From contig CM031600.1 in the NCBI GenBank assembly GCA_018398815.1, positions 48,298,524 through 48,362,523 of the forward strand: a DNA stretch of 64,000 bases, in the 5' to 3' direction. The DNA is from Conus ventricosus. Its lineage: Eukaryota; Mollusca; Gastropoda; Neogastropoda; Conidae. Both the position numbers and the translations under genes were made by a program. Below the pieces are notes generated by a model. That model had not been told where the DNA came from. It searched no databases and was given only the letters and a program-made list of their open reading frames with translations. Each line of letters starts with the position of its first letter. Positions within the stretch are counted from its first letter, which is position 1. Below are positions 1 to 9,470 of the stretch, in pieces.

Positions 1-1188
1 CCCATAAATACCAAGAACAATGCTGTCTTTTTCATATTCATGGTCATTATTTTTTTTTACTTCTTCAACTCCTTCGGGCTTTGGGCCACAGGGATTTGGA
101 TGCTTATTCTGGGTGTTTTGTTTACTGCTTGCAATATTTACTGCTCAGAATTTATTTCGGTTTTTCACGACCTTCCTGTTCAATGCCTGCCACAAGGATG
201 TCATTTATTGTAGTTTTTATTGTTCCTATCCTGGAGTCTGAGATTCAGAAGGTAGCAGTATAAACCATGCCAACAGCAAAGTCTACTTTTGATCTTGCGT
301 ATGGTAAAACATTTTGGGTAACTTTTAATACTTGAAGCAAATCAACTGTAGAATAATGGGCGTCCCTCTAAATTTGCTAAGTACTTTTTGTTTGCATCAA
401 AGCCAGTATAAGGGATTATTATGCTCGATCCGTTGTGCTGCGAGCCTAGCAAACACCAAACGTAAGTGCGAACAGAAGTCTTTATTCCGTTCTATTGCCG
501 CTTTAGTTTAGGCCCTTAGAAGTTGTCTAAAGATAAATGTTGTCCAAAATATTGATGACTGTTTTAATCTCCTTGCTCTATGGACCCTAGTGAACGAGCT
601 GTGCCTGAAGAGAAAGATGTGTAAGGAGGACTCAAGCATAGTTATACTTTCGTGCACGCCCCAAAAATAAGGGGTGGCCTAGACCATAATTAAGATCAAC
701 TTTTGTCTATGTCTGTCTTAACCTTAAATATGAATGCGTTACAGATCCTTTCAAAAGCCTTCAATGTCTATTCTGTTGCTGAATGATTTAAACGGTTTGT
801 CATTTGGTAATGGTGCTTGCAGTTCTTCAAAATACGTCTGAAGGTTAATAAAAATGAAATCTATACACTGACCTCACCAAAGATCAGGATGATTTAAGTG
901 ATCAGCATAAAACACTCCACACCCAGTTGATGCCCAAAACACAGCAAAGTTTAACTGGTTCTGATAAAACTGCATCGATGACTAAACCACACTTTTGCGA
1001 TGTGTCTTTTTAAAAGGGGGGTTAAGATATTTGTCCAATGAGTACTCACCTTTTTATGAAAAGTGTCAGTCTGGTCACAGAAATGTCAAGGGTGTCAGTT
1101 GTTATATTTTTAAGATTGTAGTGGCGGCCCAACAGAAAATTTTGCTCAGTATATTTGAATGCGCTCATTTTTTAAATTTTTTTAAAAA
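1..1188 (+). other. Conserved element block without a recognised gene
   Basis: No convincing reading frame is intact here, but the segment is matched by the inverted copy at about 22030-23210. For example, the start MPTAKST near 268 is also found on the minus strand near 22950, and a hydrophobic stretch at 20-241 has a similar counterpart at 23017-23202. Conservation between two decayed copies shows that this belongs to the element. I cannot say which gene it held. The match over the hydrophobic stretch does not by itself prove that it is coding. Confidence 0.5.
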
Positions 1189-1883
1189 ATGTTTGTAACA
1201 ATAACAACTCAAGACCGTCCTTCGTTTTTAGAACATGCTGTTAAAACGATTGCGGAACCCAAAATGGTTGCACTTCATGAAATTTTTTACAAAGTTGTTT
1301 TGGGTTTAATATAAGTGAATCAAAAAAGAATAATAAGATTAAAAAATATGGCGGGGGAAGAAACTTAATTAGCCAGTTAACAATACCTGATAGTTATTAC
1401 GGGTTTGTCACTAAAAGAACATTGAGTAACTTTGACATTACTCTCAAACTTAACAATGCAAATCTAAAAACAATATTAACATTCAAACCTGAAGAAGCAA
1501 ATTACTTTTTTGATAAAGAGCTAGCTAAAATGTTAGGCTTTGGAGCTAACACTCAGGACACTCAAAGATTTATTGTTACACCAGACAAAACTACTTATGA
1601 GGGGGAAAGTCCGCTCGATCTTGCATTACATTCATTACTCTATGTTCATTTGGATGAGCTAAGCACTGATGAAAACTTATATGATGGAAGGCCCTCAACT
1701 GTTTTAAGAGCTCTTCCGTCAGGGAAAGCTGCATATTGCGATTATGAAATTATACAATTCCCTAATTTACAGTTTAAAAGATTAGTTTGTGGAAGGGTCG
1801 GATCATTTAATATAAAAATTGCAGACAAAACAGGTAAAATCGTGAAATGTGATAACCTGCACATTGTTTTGGAAATAAAATAA
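1189..1883 (+). pseudogene. Virion-type protein A of the Polinton-like element (broken)
   Basis: The likely start is the ATG at 1189 (MFVTITTQ), and the frame ends at 1883. At least one stop/frameshift lies near 1313-1420; the 1422-1883 part is open for 153 residues. It ends in a beta-rich segment with the motif PSTVLRALPS (1692-1721), a CDY triplet, and a closing strand HIVLEIK. A strongly diverged relative with the same PSTVLRALPS and CDY motifs sits at 61160-61905, and a corrupted copy is on the minus strand near 21270-22030. This kind of protein recurs beside packaging ATPases in invertebrate Polinton-like elements, so a minor virion or capsid-associated role is likely. No catalytic motif is visible. 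Capsid identity is inference and needs a structure comparison. Confidence 0.55.
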
Positions 1884-1899
1884 TAAGCTGTACTAAAAA

Positions 1900-2652
1900 T
1901 GTCGCGTGGGCCAGAAGAACCAGGAGTTACATTAGCGCCTGTGAGTGTATAACTTTAGAATTAAAAGACCTTGCAGACGTTGCGGACTTTGAACAGAATG
2001 GTGAGATAGGCGCTTTGTATGGTTTTGAGTACACTAAAGATGGTGATTATAAACGTAAAGAGGTTGGCGACAGCAAAAAGTTTCCTAAACTAGAACAACT
2101 GCGCAATCTAGAAGCAAATAATGTTGGCCAGTATGAATATAAAATAGTTCGAAAACCTGACCTCAAATGGCACTTAGAACCATATTTAGAATGGGAAATA
2201 AAATTTGAATTCATAAGCCCATTTACATTTTTTAGCCGTCAAAAAAGTTTCAGAAAAGCATTCAACTCTGGCCCTTTACATGTAAGTCTTATGCCGGACG
2301 ACAATAGTCGGAAAGAGATTGAAATAACGCCGTATGGGAAAAACAGTACATCCTCCACAGAAAAGAAACAGTTTTAAAAAAGCTTCTCAAAATTACAGTT
2401 CTTTCCAAGCAGAAAATTAGAGACACGTTCACAATGATATTTGAAATTTCTGTCTTTAAAGATGTGGAGAGGGATGGGGTTGTGGGCGTTAGTGACGACC
2501 TTATAAAAGGAATTAATATTAGCTGGCAAAACTTAGACGTTAAACGTCTTAACGTTACCATAGTCGTTCTTCACAATGGTGAGGATATTAAGATCATAAC
2601 AACAAGCAACAAAATCAATGTTGACTTAAATAGAAACAATCTACAGAACTGA
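1900..2652 (+). pseudogene. Protein B of the Polinton-like element (broken, unrecognised)
   Basis: A start at 1900 (MSRGPEEPG) lies just 16 bases after protein A. The reading frame is interrupted by a stop near 1949 and a frame change around 2375-2430. The open pieces are 2015-2377 and 2434-2652. Visible features are a charged middle part with DGDYKRKEVGD and KFPKLEQLRN, and a beta-type tail (LNVTIVVLHNGEDIKII). The inverted copy keeps the same landmarks (FEYTKNG and FPKLEQMRN, minus strand 20941-21189), so this was a real protein of about 250 residues. I do not recognise the family. Its place between a virion-type protein and the packaging ATPase suggests a structural or DNA-packaging role. 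Confidence 0.5.
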
Positions 2653-2689
2653 ATGGATTAATCTTACACATTTAGGCCTCATAGGATTT

Positions 2690-3332
2690 TATTATACTGA
2701 AGAAGTTTTGACGGAGAGTATGATAAAAATAATAACTGGATTAGATTAAATTCTGTTTAAAAACTATGGAGCAGTTAAACTTTATGACAAAAACCCCTCA
2801 TTGTTCATTAATTTGTGGCAAACTGGTTGTGGGAAAACAATATTTGTCCTAGACTTATTACAAACAGTTTATCGCTATAATTTGATCACATTGTGATTTT
2901 CTGTCCAACACTTAAATGGAACAAAGCATATCATGATAGAAGGTTCATATGTGACAGATGATGACATATTTTTAGTTTGATCCTAGCAATAAACTGAGTG
3001 AGTGTTTAGAACAGTTTTATAGACTGTTTGAAGGAACGCAGACACTATTTATTATAGATGACTGTTCAGCAGAAAAAGACATAGTTAAAAAGAGAAACAC
3101 TTTGTCAAAACTGGCTTTCAGTGAAGACATGCTGGGATAAGTGTGGATTTTATGTCAGAAATATAATTCGGTTTTAAAAGACTTTAGAGAACAGTTAAAG
3201 ACTGTAGTTTTATTTCACATGAAAGACAGAGACTCATTTGATGAATGTTTGCGCGAAAATGATGTTATTGAAAACGATCAGAAAAAACACAGGATTAAGC
3301 AAAAACTGAAATCTGAAAAGTTAATAAATTAG
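2690..3332 (+). pseudogene. A32/FtsK-like DNA-packaging ATPase (broken)
   Basis: The P-loop TGCGKT is encoded at 2822-2839, followed by a hydrophobic helix (IFVLDLLQ). A Walker B-type strand with paired acids, LFIIDDCS, lies at 3042-3066. The C-terminal part carries KYNSVLKDFREQLKT and an RDSFDECLREND stretch. This order is that of the A32-like packaging ATPases of Polintons, adintoviruses and related double-jelly-roll viruses, which drive genome DNA into capsids. The frame is broken near 2895-3000 and again near 3140. The length of roughly 215 codons fits the family. The tail is repeated at 36530-36755 (plus) and near 19770-20060 (minus). It stands just upstream of the hairpin at 3410. Confidence 0.75.
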
Positions 3333-3409
3333 TATTGAAAACGGATAATCCTACACAGTATGTATGTTTGTAGGGTCGTTATTTTTTGGTTATTGAAGTC
3401 ATGCTTAGT

Positions 3410-3507
3410 AGAGAACTGTAATATGCCGCTTTTGGATTCGCCCGATCCGATACCGGCCAAGGCCGGTTGAGAGCGGGTGAGCCAGAAGCGGCATATTACA
3501 GTTCTCT
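3410..3507. repeat. Branched hairpin at element end (copy 1)
   Basis: Arms 3410-3431 and 3486-3507 are perfect 22-base reverse complements, both bounded by AGAGAACT/AGTTCTCT. Inside the 54-base loop are a perfect 7-bp hairpin at 3452-3467 (ACCGGCC, AA, GGCCGGT) and a CCCG/CGGG pairing at 3441-3444 with 3474-3477. The whole can fold into a long stem with inner arms. It lies about 80 bases after the ATPase stop. Related hairpins stand in the same place at 36795-36879 and, halved, at 19701-19728. It may be a terminal structure of the element. Confidence 0.8.
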
Positions 3508-3543
3508 AGAGAGGAGATTGTATATCTCCAGTCACCATGGGGT

Positions 3544-3575
<32 letters not shown>
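3544..3575. repeat. Poly(G) run, 32 bases
   Basis: This is an uninterrupted G tract shortly after the hairpin. Comparable runs occur at 19540-19562 (23), 38537-38562 (26) and 50423-50454 (32). Run lengths from sequencing are unreliable. Confidence 0.9.
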
Positions 3576-3577
<2 letters not shown>

Positions 3578-3592
3578 GGTTCATACAAATAA

Positions 3593-4055
3593 TGTTGTTG
3601 AAAAAGTAAACAATACGTGGGATAGTGTTAATTGTAGCATTGATATGCTCATGTTGATTGAGAAGAGGTAGAATGATCATGAGAAACCAAGATACCTTAT
3701 CACCCATTGATCATTCCCATTCTCTTCCCATCATATTAGCATTACCCACACCCCCACATAAAACTACCCACGCATAAGTACTAACATCACCATCACCACC
3801 CAGTAAAGTCATTTATTTAAATCTATGTATTTACGTATCTTTATTCCCCTTTTTACTTCAATTTATTTATTCATTTATGTATTACTATCATTTTCATTCA
3901 TTTTATTTTAATTTTATTTATTTTATTTCATTTTCCCCCCACTAAGCACTATTATCAGTCCACCATAACCACTACCGTCACAAACATATCTCTACTAAAC
4001 CAGCTACTCAAGCTACAACACCCCCCCCCCCCCCCCCCTTTTAAGTTCTTCGTTC
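3593..4055. other. AT-rich spacer, no gene seen
   Basis: This is low-complexity AT-rich sequence with short T/A stretches, ending in an 18-base C run near 4021. I see no coding signal. Confidence 0.5.
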
Positions 4056-4150
4056 ATACTGTTCAAAATGTTATTTGTTTTTGCCTGAAGAAGACCCAAG
4101 AGGTCGAAATGCATTGTGTCTTGTCTGTGCTTTGTGTTGTTTATGTCCTT
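4056..4150 (+). repeat. Dispersed repeat with the AGACCCAAGAGGTCGAAA core
   Basis: The core at 4092-4109 and its surroundings recur in opposite orientation at about 19150-19262. Both copies share flanking TTGTTTTTG and GCATYGTGT words and lie close to a homopolymer G/C run. The core holds a small inverted repeat (GACC..GGTC). Two copies show a dispersed repeat; the class is not recognised. Confidence 0.6.
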
Positions 4151-4189
4151 GGCAGTAACTAACCCCCTCTCTTTCTAAATTTAACTCAG

Positions 4190-4500
4190 GGTGACTCTGA
4201 AGAGCTGTAGGCTGGTTTTGTCAGCTCTATCTGGCCTGTAGTACGCACATATATATAGAGGGTTTTTCTTTCTCGAAGCTTGATACAGGCCCAGATTAAC
4301 TGACAGTCCTTTTGGAGCTCAGAAACCTCAAAACAGTCCAATCCCTTTCTCACAGCGATGAGCACTCTACCACCATTGCCATTTCTATCCTTGCGAAAGA
4401 CCTCATAGTTGTCTGGTAATATCTCACTGTTCTTTATAATTATTTGGTTCTAGCCAAGTTTCTGTTGCAACAATAACATCTGGTTTTGTGCTGTCTAGGA
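4190..4500 (-). pseudogene. LINE endonuclease fragment
   Basis: Read on the minus strand, the segment begins near 4500 with KPDVIVATETWLE, a hallmark of the apurinic-type endonuclease domain of non-LTR retrotransposons (the ET pair holds the metal-binding Glu). It continues through RKDRNGNGGRVLIAVRKGL and TLYICAYYRP, the next conserved strands of the same domain. One frameshift lies near 4440. The fragment stops abruptly at both ends, so only about 100 residues remain. The rest of the domain and the reverse transcriptase are absent. It is probably CR1- or L2-like, but the piece is too short to place firmly. Confidence 0.75.
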
Positions 4501-4529
4501 AGTTTGTTTGTTTTTTTTGTTTTTTTTTT

Positions 4530-5060
4530 TCGCTGTCCCAAACCTCAGCGCCACCTCAGAGGCAGTGCACCCACGCCGCTCATTCCGACACCCCGTCCAC
4601 AGCCACAGCCCAGTCGGCCCCGCCGCAGCCCCGGCACTGCCAATCCACAGGGAGCAGTCAATGTCAAGTCGTCAAGAGGCAACCCACCGGAGGAGACACT
4701 GCACTGCTGCCGAGTCACTTCGGTGGTGTTCAGTGGCGCCTGTTCTGATCTAACATACACAGGACACTACCTACTAAGCCCCCTACTGACGACAATAATT
4801 GCTTAGTCGCGGAGCCGGCGTGAGTGAGCTCTCCCTCCGGAGGGCGCCACCATGTCTGTCCAACGACAGCCCCAACTCGCCGATACCGGTGACCCCGACG
4901 TAACCAAACCAAGACCACAGACGTGGAGAAGACATCAAAACTGAGGTCACCATGAGAGCAGGGCATGAAGGGCCACAGAATTTGAGACATTTTTTTATGC
5001 TGATCGATGAAAATGAGGATGATTAAGATGATGCTACGGATTTCCATTTCGGTCTGAGAC
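4530..5060. other. GC-rich unique segment, no gene assigned
   Basis: GC-rich, proline/serine-codon-like sequence contains a small palindrome CTCCCTCCGGAGGG near 4831. Several overlapping frames are open, but none resembles a known protein. It could be an untranslated exon or a short interspersed element; neither can be shown from sequence alone. Confidence 0.3.
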
Positions 5061-5649
5061 TACATCACAGGGCTGTACTCTACGTTTCCTTTCATAATAT
5101 ATCCCGGTGTCAACCAGGCCCGAGAGATACGGGCACCTGCAGTGTTGGTCAGAAAATTTGGGGAAAAACCCCCTCTCAGAAACCCCTTTCCATTAAGGGG
5201 AAAATGAAACTGGGACTGTTTTGGTTTCCCAGTTTTCCCCAATTGATTCCGCAGCAAAATTTCAAATCTGGGTAGGACCCGGTCTGGGCAGAAAACCCCA
5301 ATGATTTCTGATGTGATTTAAACCCCATGACCCCCAAACCCGGGATTCCGCGCCAAACCCAACCCCTCCGGGGGGGCTTTTTTTTAAAGAGCTTTTTTTG
5401 TAAACCACACAGATTTGTTTTGCCCCCAGTTTTTGGGGGGGGGGGGTACAGGGGTCGTAAAATTGAAACCCCCGTTTATTTTCATTTGTACTGTAAATGA
5501 ATGTTTGGGGTTAAAGCAATAAAACCCCTTTTTACACACGTTTATCCCCCGGGATCTAAATTTTTAAAAAAAATTTCAGGTGAAACTAATGGGCCCGGGA
5601 AAAAAGTACGCGGGGTTTCGCTCGTAAACACATTTTCGGATTTTTCTCG

Positions 5650-8600
5650 CACGACGAGAACAGATCAAATCTTTTAAAAGTTTAAACTAAACCCAAAAAA
5701 AGACAAAGGGGGGGGGGACAAAAACTTAAAAAATTGTTTACAAGGCTGGCAAGATTGTGACATTCCACCCAAACGAAAAAGTGGTGCTGCTGTCTCAGGG
5801 GCCGGACCCTGAGGTGAAACTTGACTGTCAAGAAAAACCAACAAAATGTAAATACCCTGTACAAAAAAAATTTTTAAATTTCCTCTGAAGTTAATGACAA
5901 TCTTAAAAATTGTTACATCCCAGACTGGGGTTGGGAAAAAAAATTTGAAAATTTCTAAATGTAATGATTTAATGAGAGTTTTGTACGAATTGTAGATAGT
6001 CTTCTGAAAAAAAAGGATGAGTTTTTAATTCGTTAAATGAGGAAAACCCAGTTTTTTTGGGGTTTTAAGGGAAAAGTAAGAGAAAAAATTTTTTATAGGG
6101 CAGAAAAAGTTTTTAAATTTGGAAATTGTTTGGCTTTGTTGTTTCTAAATTAAGGAACCTAAAAGGGGTTTTGCCATGTATTTTGCTCAGGAGCTAAATC
6201 CCAAATTTGCGATGAGTTTGAAAAAAAACAAATTTAAAGGGCCCCAATTAGGGTTTGTATTTTAAAAGATGAGACAATATTAGTACGGTGTATTTTAAAA
6301 AAACCCCCAAACCCCCAAATGTGAAAACAATTATGGGGGTTATTTAATTTTTTAAAGCAAAAAAATTGAGTAGATATAAAAAAAATATTTTATTTTTGGT
6401 GTTTTTAATTTTCCTGATGTAAAAGGGGATGGAAATTTGGGGAAGGGTTGTTAAAAGTAATGATGTTTTTGGAAAAATTTTAGAGATCCCTTTTTTTAAA
6501 TTTCGGGAAAGTGACTAGCCCAACTCGTGTTGGGGAAAGGGAAAAGAACCCAAAAATTTGGGTGACTTAGTTTTAGTTAATGAAGAATCCTGATCTCTGA
6601 TATTGAATTAGTGACCCTTTGGGTAAAAGTGATCACTTGATTTTAACTTTTAAACTTTTATTTTCCCCCAAAAAAAAGGACTAAAAAAAACCCTAAGTAA
6701 AAATTTTGGGTTTTACAAAAAGGAGACTAAAATTTAAAATGGGGAAAATGTTTCGAGGTTTTCAACCCTTGCTTACAAATGATCAGGATGTCGGGGAAAA
6801 ATGGGGAATTTTTTTTAAAATGAAAAATTTTAAAAAGATGTATGGCGAATGTATTCCAAAGACTTTTTTTAGCCAAAATAAAAATTTAAAACCACTTTAG
6901 ATGAATGATAATTTACTTAAAACGAATAAGAAAAAATATAAATCTTTTTCAAAGGTATTTATTGACGAAAGATGGGGAAAAAAAATTACAGAAAATTTAT
7001 GAAAGAATGCAAAATAAGAGCAAAAATAAAATAAAATTAAAACAAGAAAAGTTTAAATTAAACGAAAAATTGCAAACAATGTAAAAAAACCCAAATGTTT
7101 TTGGAAATACGTGCAAGAACGTAAAAAAGTAAACAAGGGGAAAAATACTCTAAATGATGGAAAAGGGGGGTTTGGGCCCCGGTCAGATAGGGAGAAAGCT
7201 GAAGTTTTAAAGAGTTTTCGCAATTTTGGTCTTTGCAAAGGGAAGATACAAAAAAAACTTTCCTGATTTATTGAATGTAGAAAAATCTAAGGGGAATTTT
7301 TATTTTACAAAATATAAAAATTTACTTTCAGTGCAGTAGAGAAGAAGTTTTTTTAAATTTTAAATCGTTAAAGCACGGGGACCGGGAATTTAATCCCAAC
7401 CAAAAGGTTCTAAAAAAATTAAAGGTTGGGTTAGCTGTACCCTCAGTAAGATTTTTTTAATTAAATCATTAGGGGACGGGAAAAAATTCCCCCCTGGGAA
7501 TGGAAATCGGCAGAAGTTACTGTTTTTTTAAAAAAAAGGGTCAAAATCTGAGCCGGGGAACTATCGGGGGGGAAAGTTTAAACCTGCATTGCAGGGCAAT
7601 GTGCTAGAATCCATTAAAAGAGATGTCTTGTTTTCCCCCTTTCTGTAATAATTTTTTGCAGTACCCAGCAGGGCTTTCTTTAAAAAAAGGGGTTTTTTTG
7701 CATTCACAACTACTTGAAGTTATGGAAGATTTGGGTTAAACATGCTAAAAAAAATAAGTACTCTGTTGATATAATTTCCCTTTTTTTTTCCCTTTAAAGC
7801 TTTTGATAGGTTCCGCATGAGAGTTTTTTGAAAAAAAGGAAGAAATAGGGTTAAGTAGGTAATTTGCTAAACGGGGTTTAGAGTTTTTTTGTCAAATAGA
7901 AAAAAGAGTAAGAGGGGTAACTGTAGGGCCGACAGAAAAAAGATTTTTGGGGAGTGGTATTCCCCAAGGGAGCATTTTGGGGGCCTGAAATGTTTACTTT
8001 TTTTAAATAAATGCCTTCCAGATGAGGTAAATGTTTTTGAAAAATTTTTTTTGTGATGACACAAAAATATATGAAAAAATCAGTTTAAATAATAAAAATT
8101 AATAATGTATAGATTTTTTTAAGCGCATTTTTGGGACAACCCCACTGGTAAACACACACTAAAAACCTCCCCACAAAACATGTGTTCACACACACCAAAA
8201 CACACACACACACACACACACACAAAACCCACACCCCACACACACACCACCAAAGACACAGGCGCACTTATCAAGTTCAACGGTTCAACCCAAAAAACCC
8301 AATACATTTTTCCCAGGCGGGTAATAAAAAGGCAAGCAGAAAAATTTGACACAGCATTAATTTAAAGAAGGCTTTCCTAAAAAAGTATGTTTTTAATTGA
8401 CTTTTTTTTTTGGAAAATGTGGGCTTTCCGTAAGGGCTTTCGGGAAAAGAGTTTTTCCCAAAAAGGAGTGGGCGACAAAAGCTAAATTTTCCCTTCACCG
8501 ACTTTTTCTTCAACGGCGCCTTGGAATTTTAGAAGTTTTTGAAAAAGGGGGATCAAAAGGGGACCGAAGAAAATAAAAATTGTCTGCAAGAAAATTTAAT

Positions 8601-9470
8601 TGCCCCCAAAAACTGGCCAGAAAGTGGAATCAAAATTTTTTAAATTTTTTGAAAATGAAAAGTTTCATGTTGGCAAAAACAACCCGAACGGGAATACAAC
8701 AGGGAAAAAAAAATAGATGGTGGAAATAGGCTGGTACAAAAAATGTGAGGAAGAAAAGGATCGGGGGTGTAATCTTTGATAAAGATTTATTTTTGTTATC
8801 ACATTCAAAAGTGTATAATTTATAAATAAAAAAAACCCAAAAATGATTGGTTTAAATAAAAAAATTTTTTATTTACCTAAATAAAAAACCTTTTTTTTAA
8901 GTTTTTTAAAAACCCTATTTTTAAAACCCCCAATCTTAAATAGGGCAATTAATCTGTTCCCACCTTGAAATACGTCAATAGAAATCGAAAGATTTACAGA
9001 AAAAGGGAGTACTAAAATTTTTGGAAAAGAATGTACAAAATGTCTTTACGGGAGATTAAATTACTTAAATTTGCACTTTTAAAAAAGGTGGGACGTATTA
9101 GGGGGGAAATTTGATTGAAGTGTTCAAAAATTTCCCCAAGCAAAAAAAAATTTACAGGGGGGCTTTTTTTTTGAGGCTGTTAAAAACGTTTGAAAAAGAA
9201 ATTGGGAAAGGCAAAATATTTTTTTAAGCAGTTTCATATAATATGGGGGAGATTAAAGGGTTCAGAAAACAGATTTAAATTGCTAACTGGAACATTTTTG
9301 CCAACTGCACTTAATTTGCTAAAAATTACTAATGTTTTTAAAAATTTTTGCTGGAGGGAAGACTTAAAAAATTTAAAGTACATTTTTGAAGTTTTTAAGG
9401 AATAAAAAGGGGAAAATTTTTTAAATATTGCAGGCATTTTAAAACCCCTTTCATAAAGTTTATAACAGGG
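5650..9470 (+). mobile_element. CR1-like LINE, corrupted copy
   Basis: Fragments appear in the correct order of a CR1-type ORF2. An endonuclease part spans about 5900-6700, with an RCILKNPQTPK strand near 6280 and FNFPDV near 6408. A linker follows (NPKCFWKYVQERKKVN, near 7090), then SDREKAEVLKSF at about 7185. Reverse transcriptase landmarks are NYR at 7560, FHSQLLEVMEDLG-like at 7695-7735, a KAFD-like strand at 7795, SGIPQGSILG at 7952-7985 and an FxDDTKIY catalytic strand at 8045-8075. The C-terminal RMYKMSLREIKLLKFALLKK lies at 9029-9090. A CA array (8176-8256) interrupts it. Every junction is frame-shifted, mostly from poor base calling, so activity cannot be judged. No RNase H domain is seen, consistent with CR1. 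Confidence 0.7.
8176..8256. repeat. CA microsatellite
   Basis: A mostly CA tract with imperfect ends lies inside the CR1-like LINE after the DD catalytic strand. Open frames here are repeat artefacts. Confidence 0.85.

Larger units (their letters stand above)
1..3507 (+). mobile_element. Polinton/adintovirus-like element, copy 1 (right-end part)
   Basis: This block carries, in one direction, a virion-type protein (1189-1883), a second unrecognised protein (1900-2652) and an A32/FtsK-like packaging ATPase (about 2690-3332), and it ends in a long hairpin (3410-3507). The same block recurs inverted at about 19701-23210, and its last 230 bases recur at 36530-36760. Reading frames are broken by small indels and stops, so it is a decayed copy. 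The left end lies outside the window. Assignment to a Polinton/Maverick or adintovirus-like group rests on the ATPase motifs and on the capsid-type and family-B polymerase relics elsewhere in the window; the exact group is inference. Confidence 0.7.

Noticed and set aside
3432..3485. Possible tRNA or structured RNA inside the hairpin loop
   Set aside because: No anticodon arm or T-arm consensus is present; the pairing pattern is a simple nested hairpin and the same fold with other stem bases occurs at 36795.
4486..4806. Pro-rich 106-codon frame
   Set aside because: Three frames and the reverse strand are open at once because of GC-rich composition; none has a recognisable domain.
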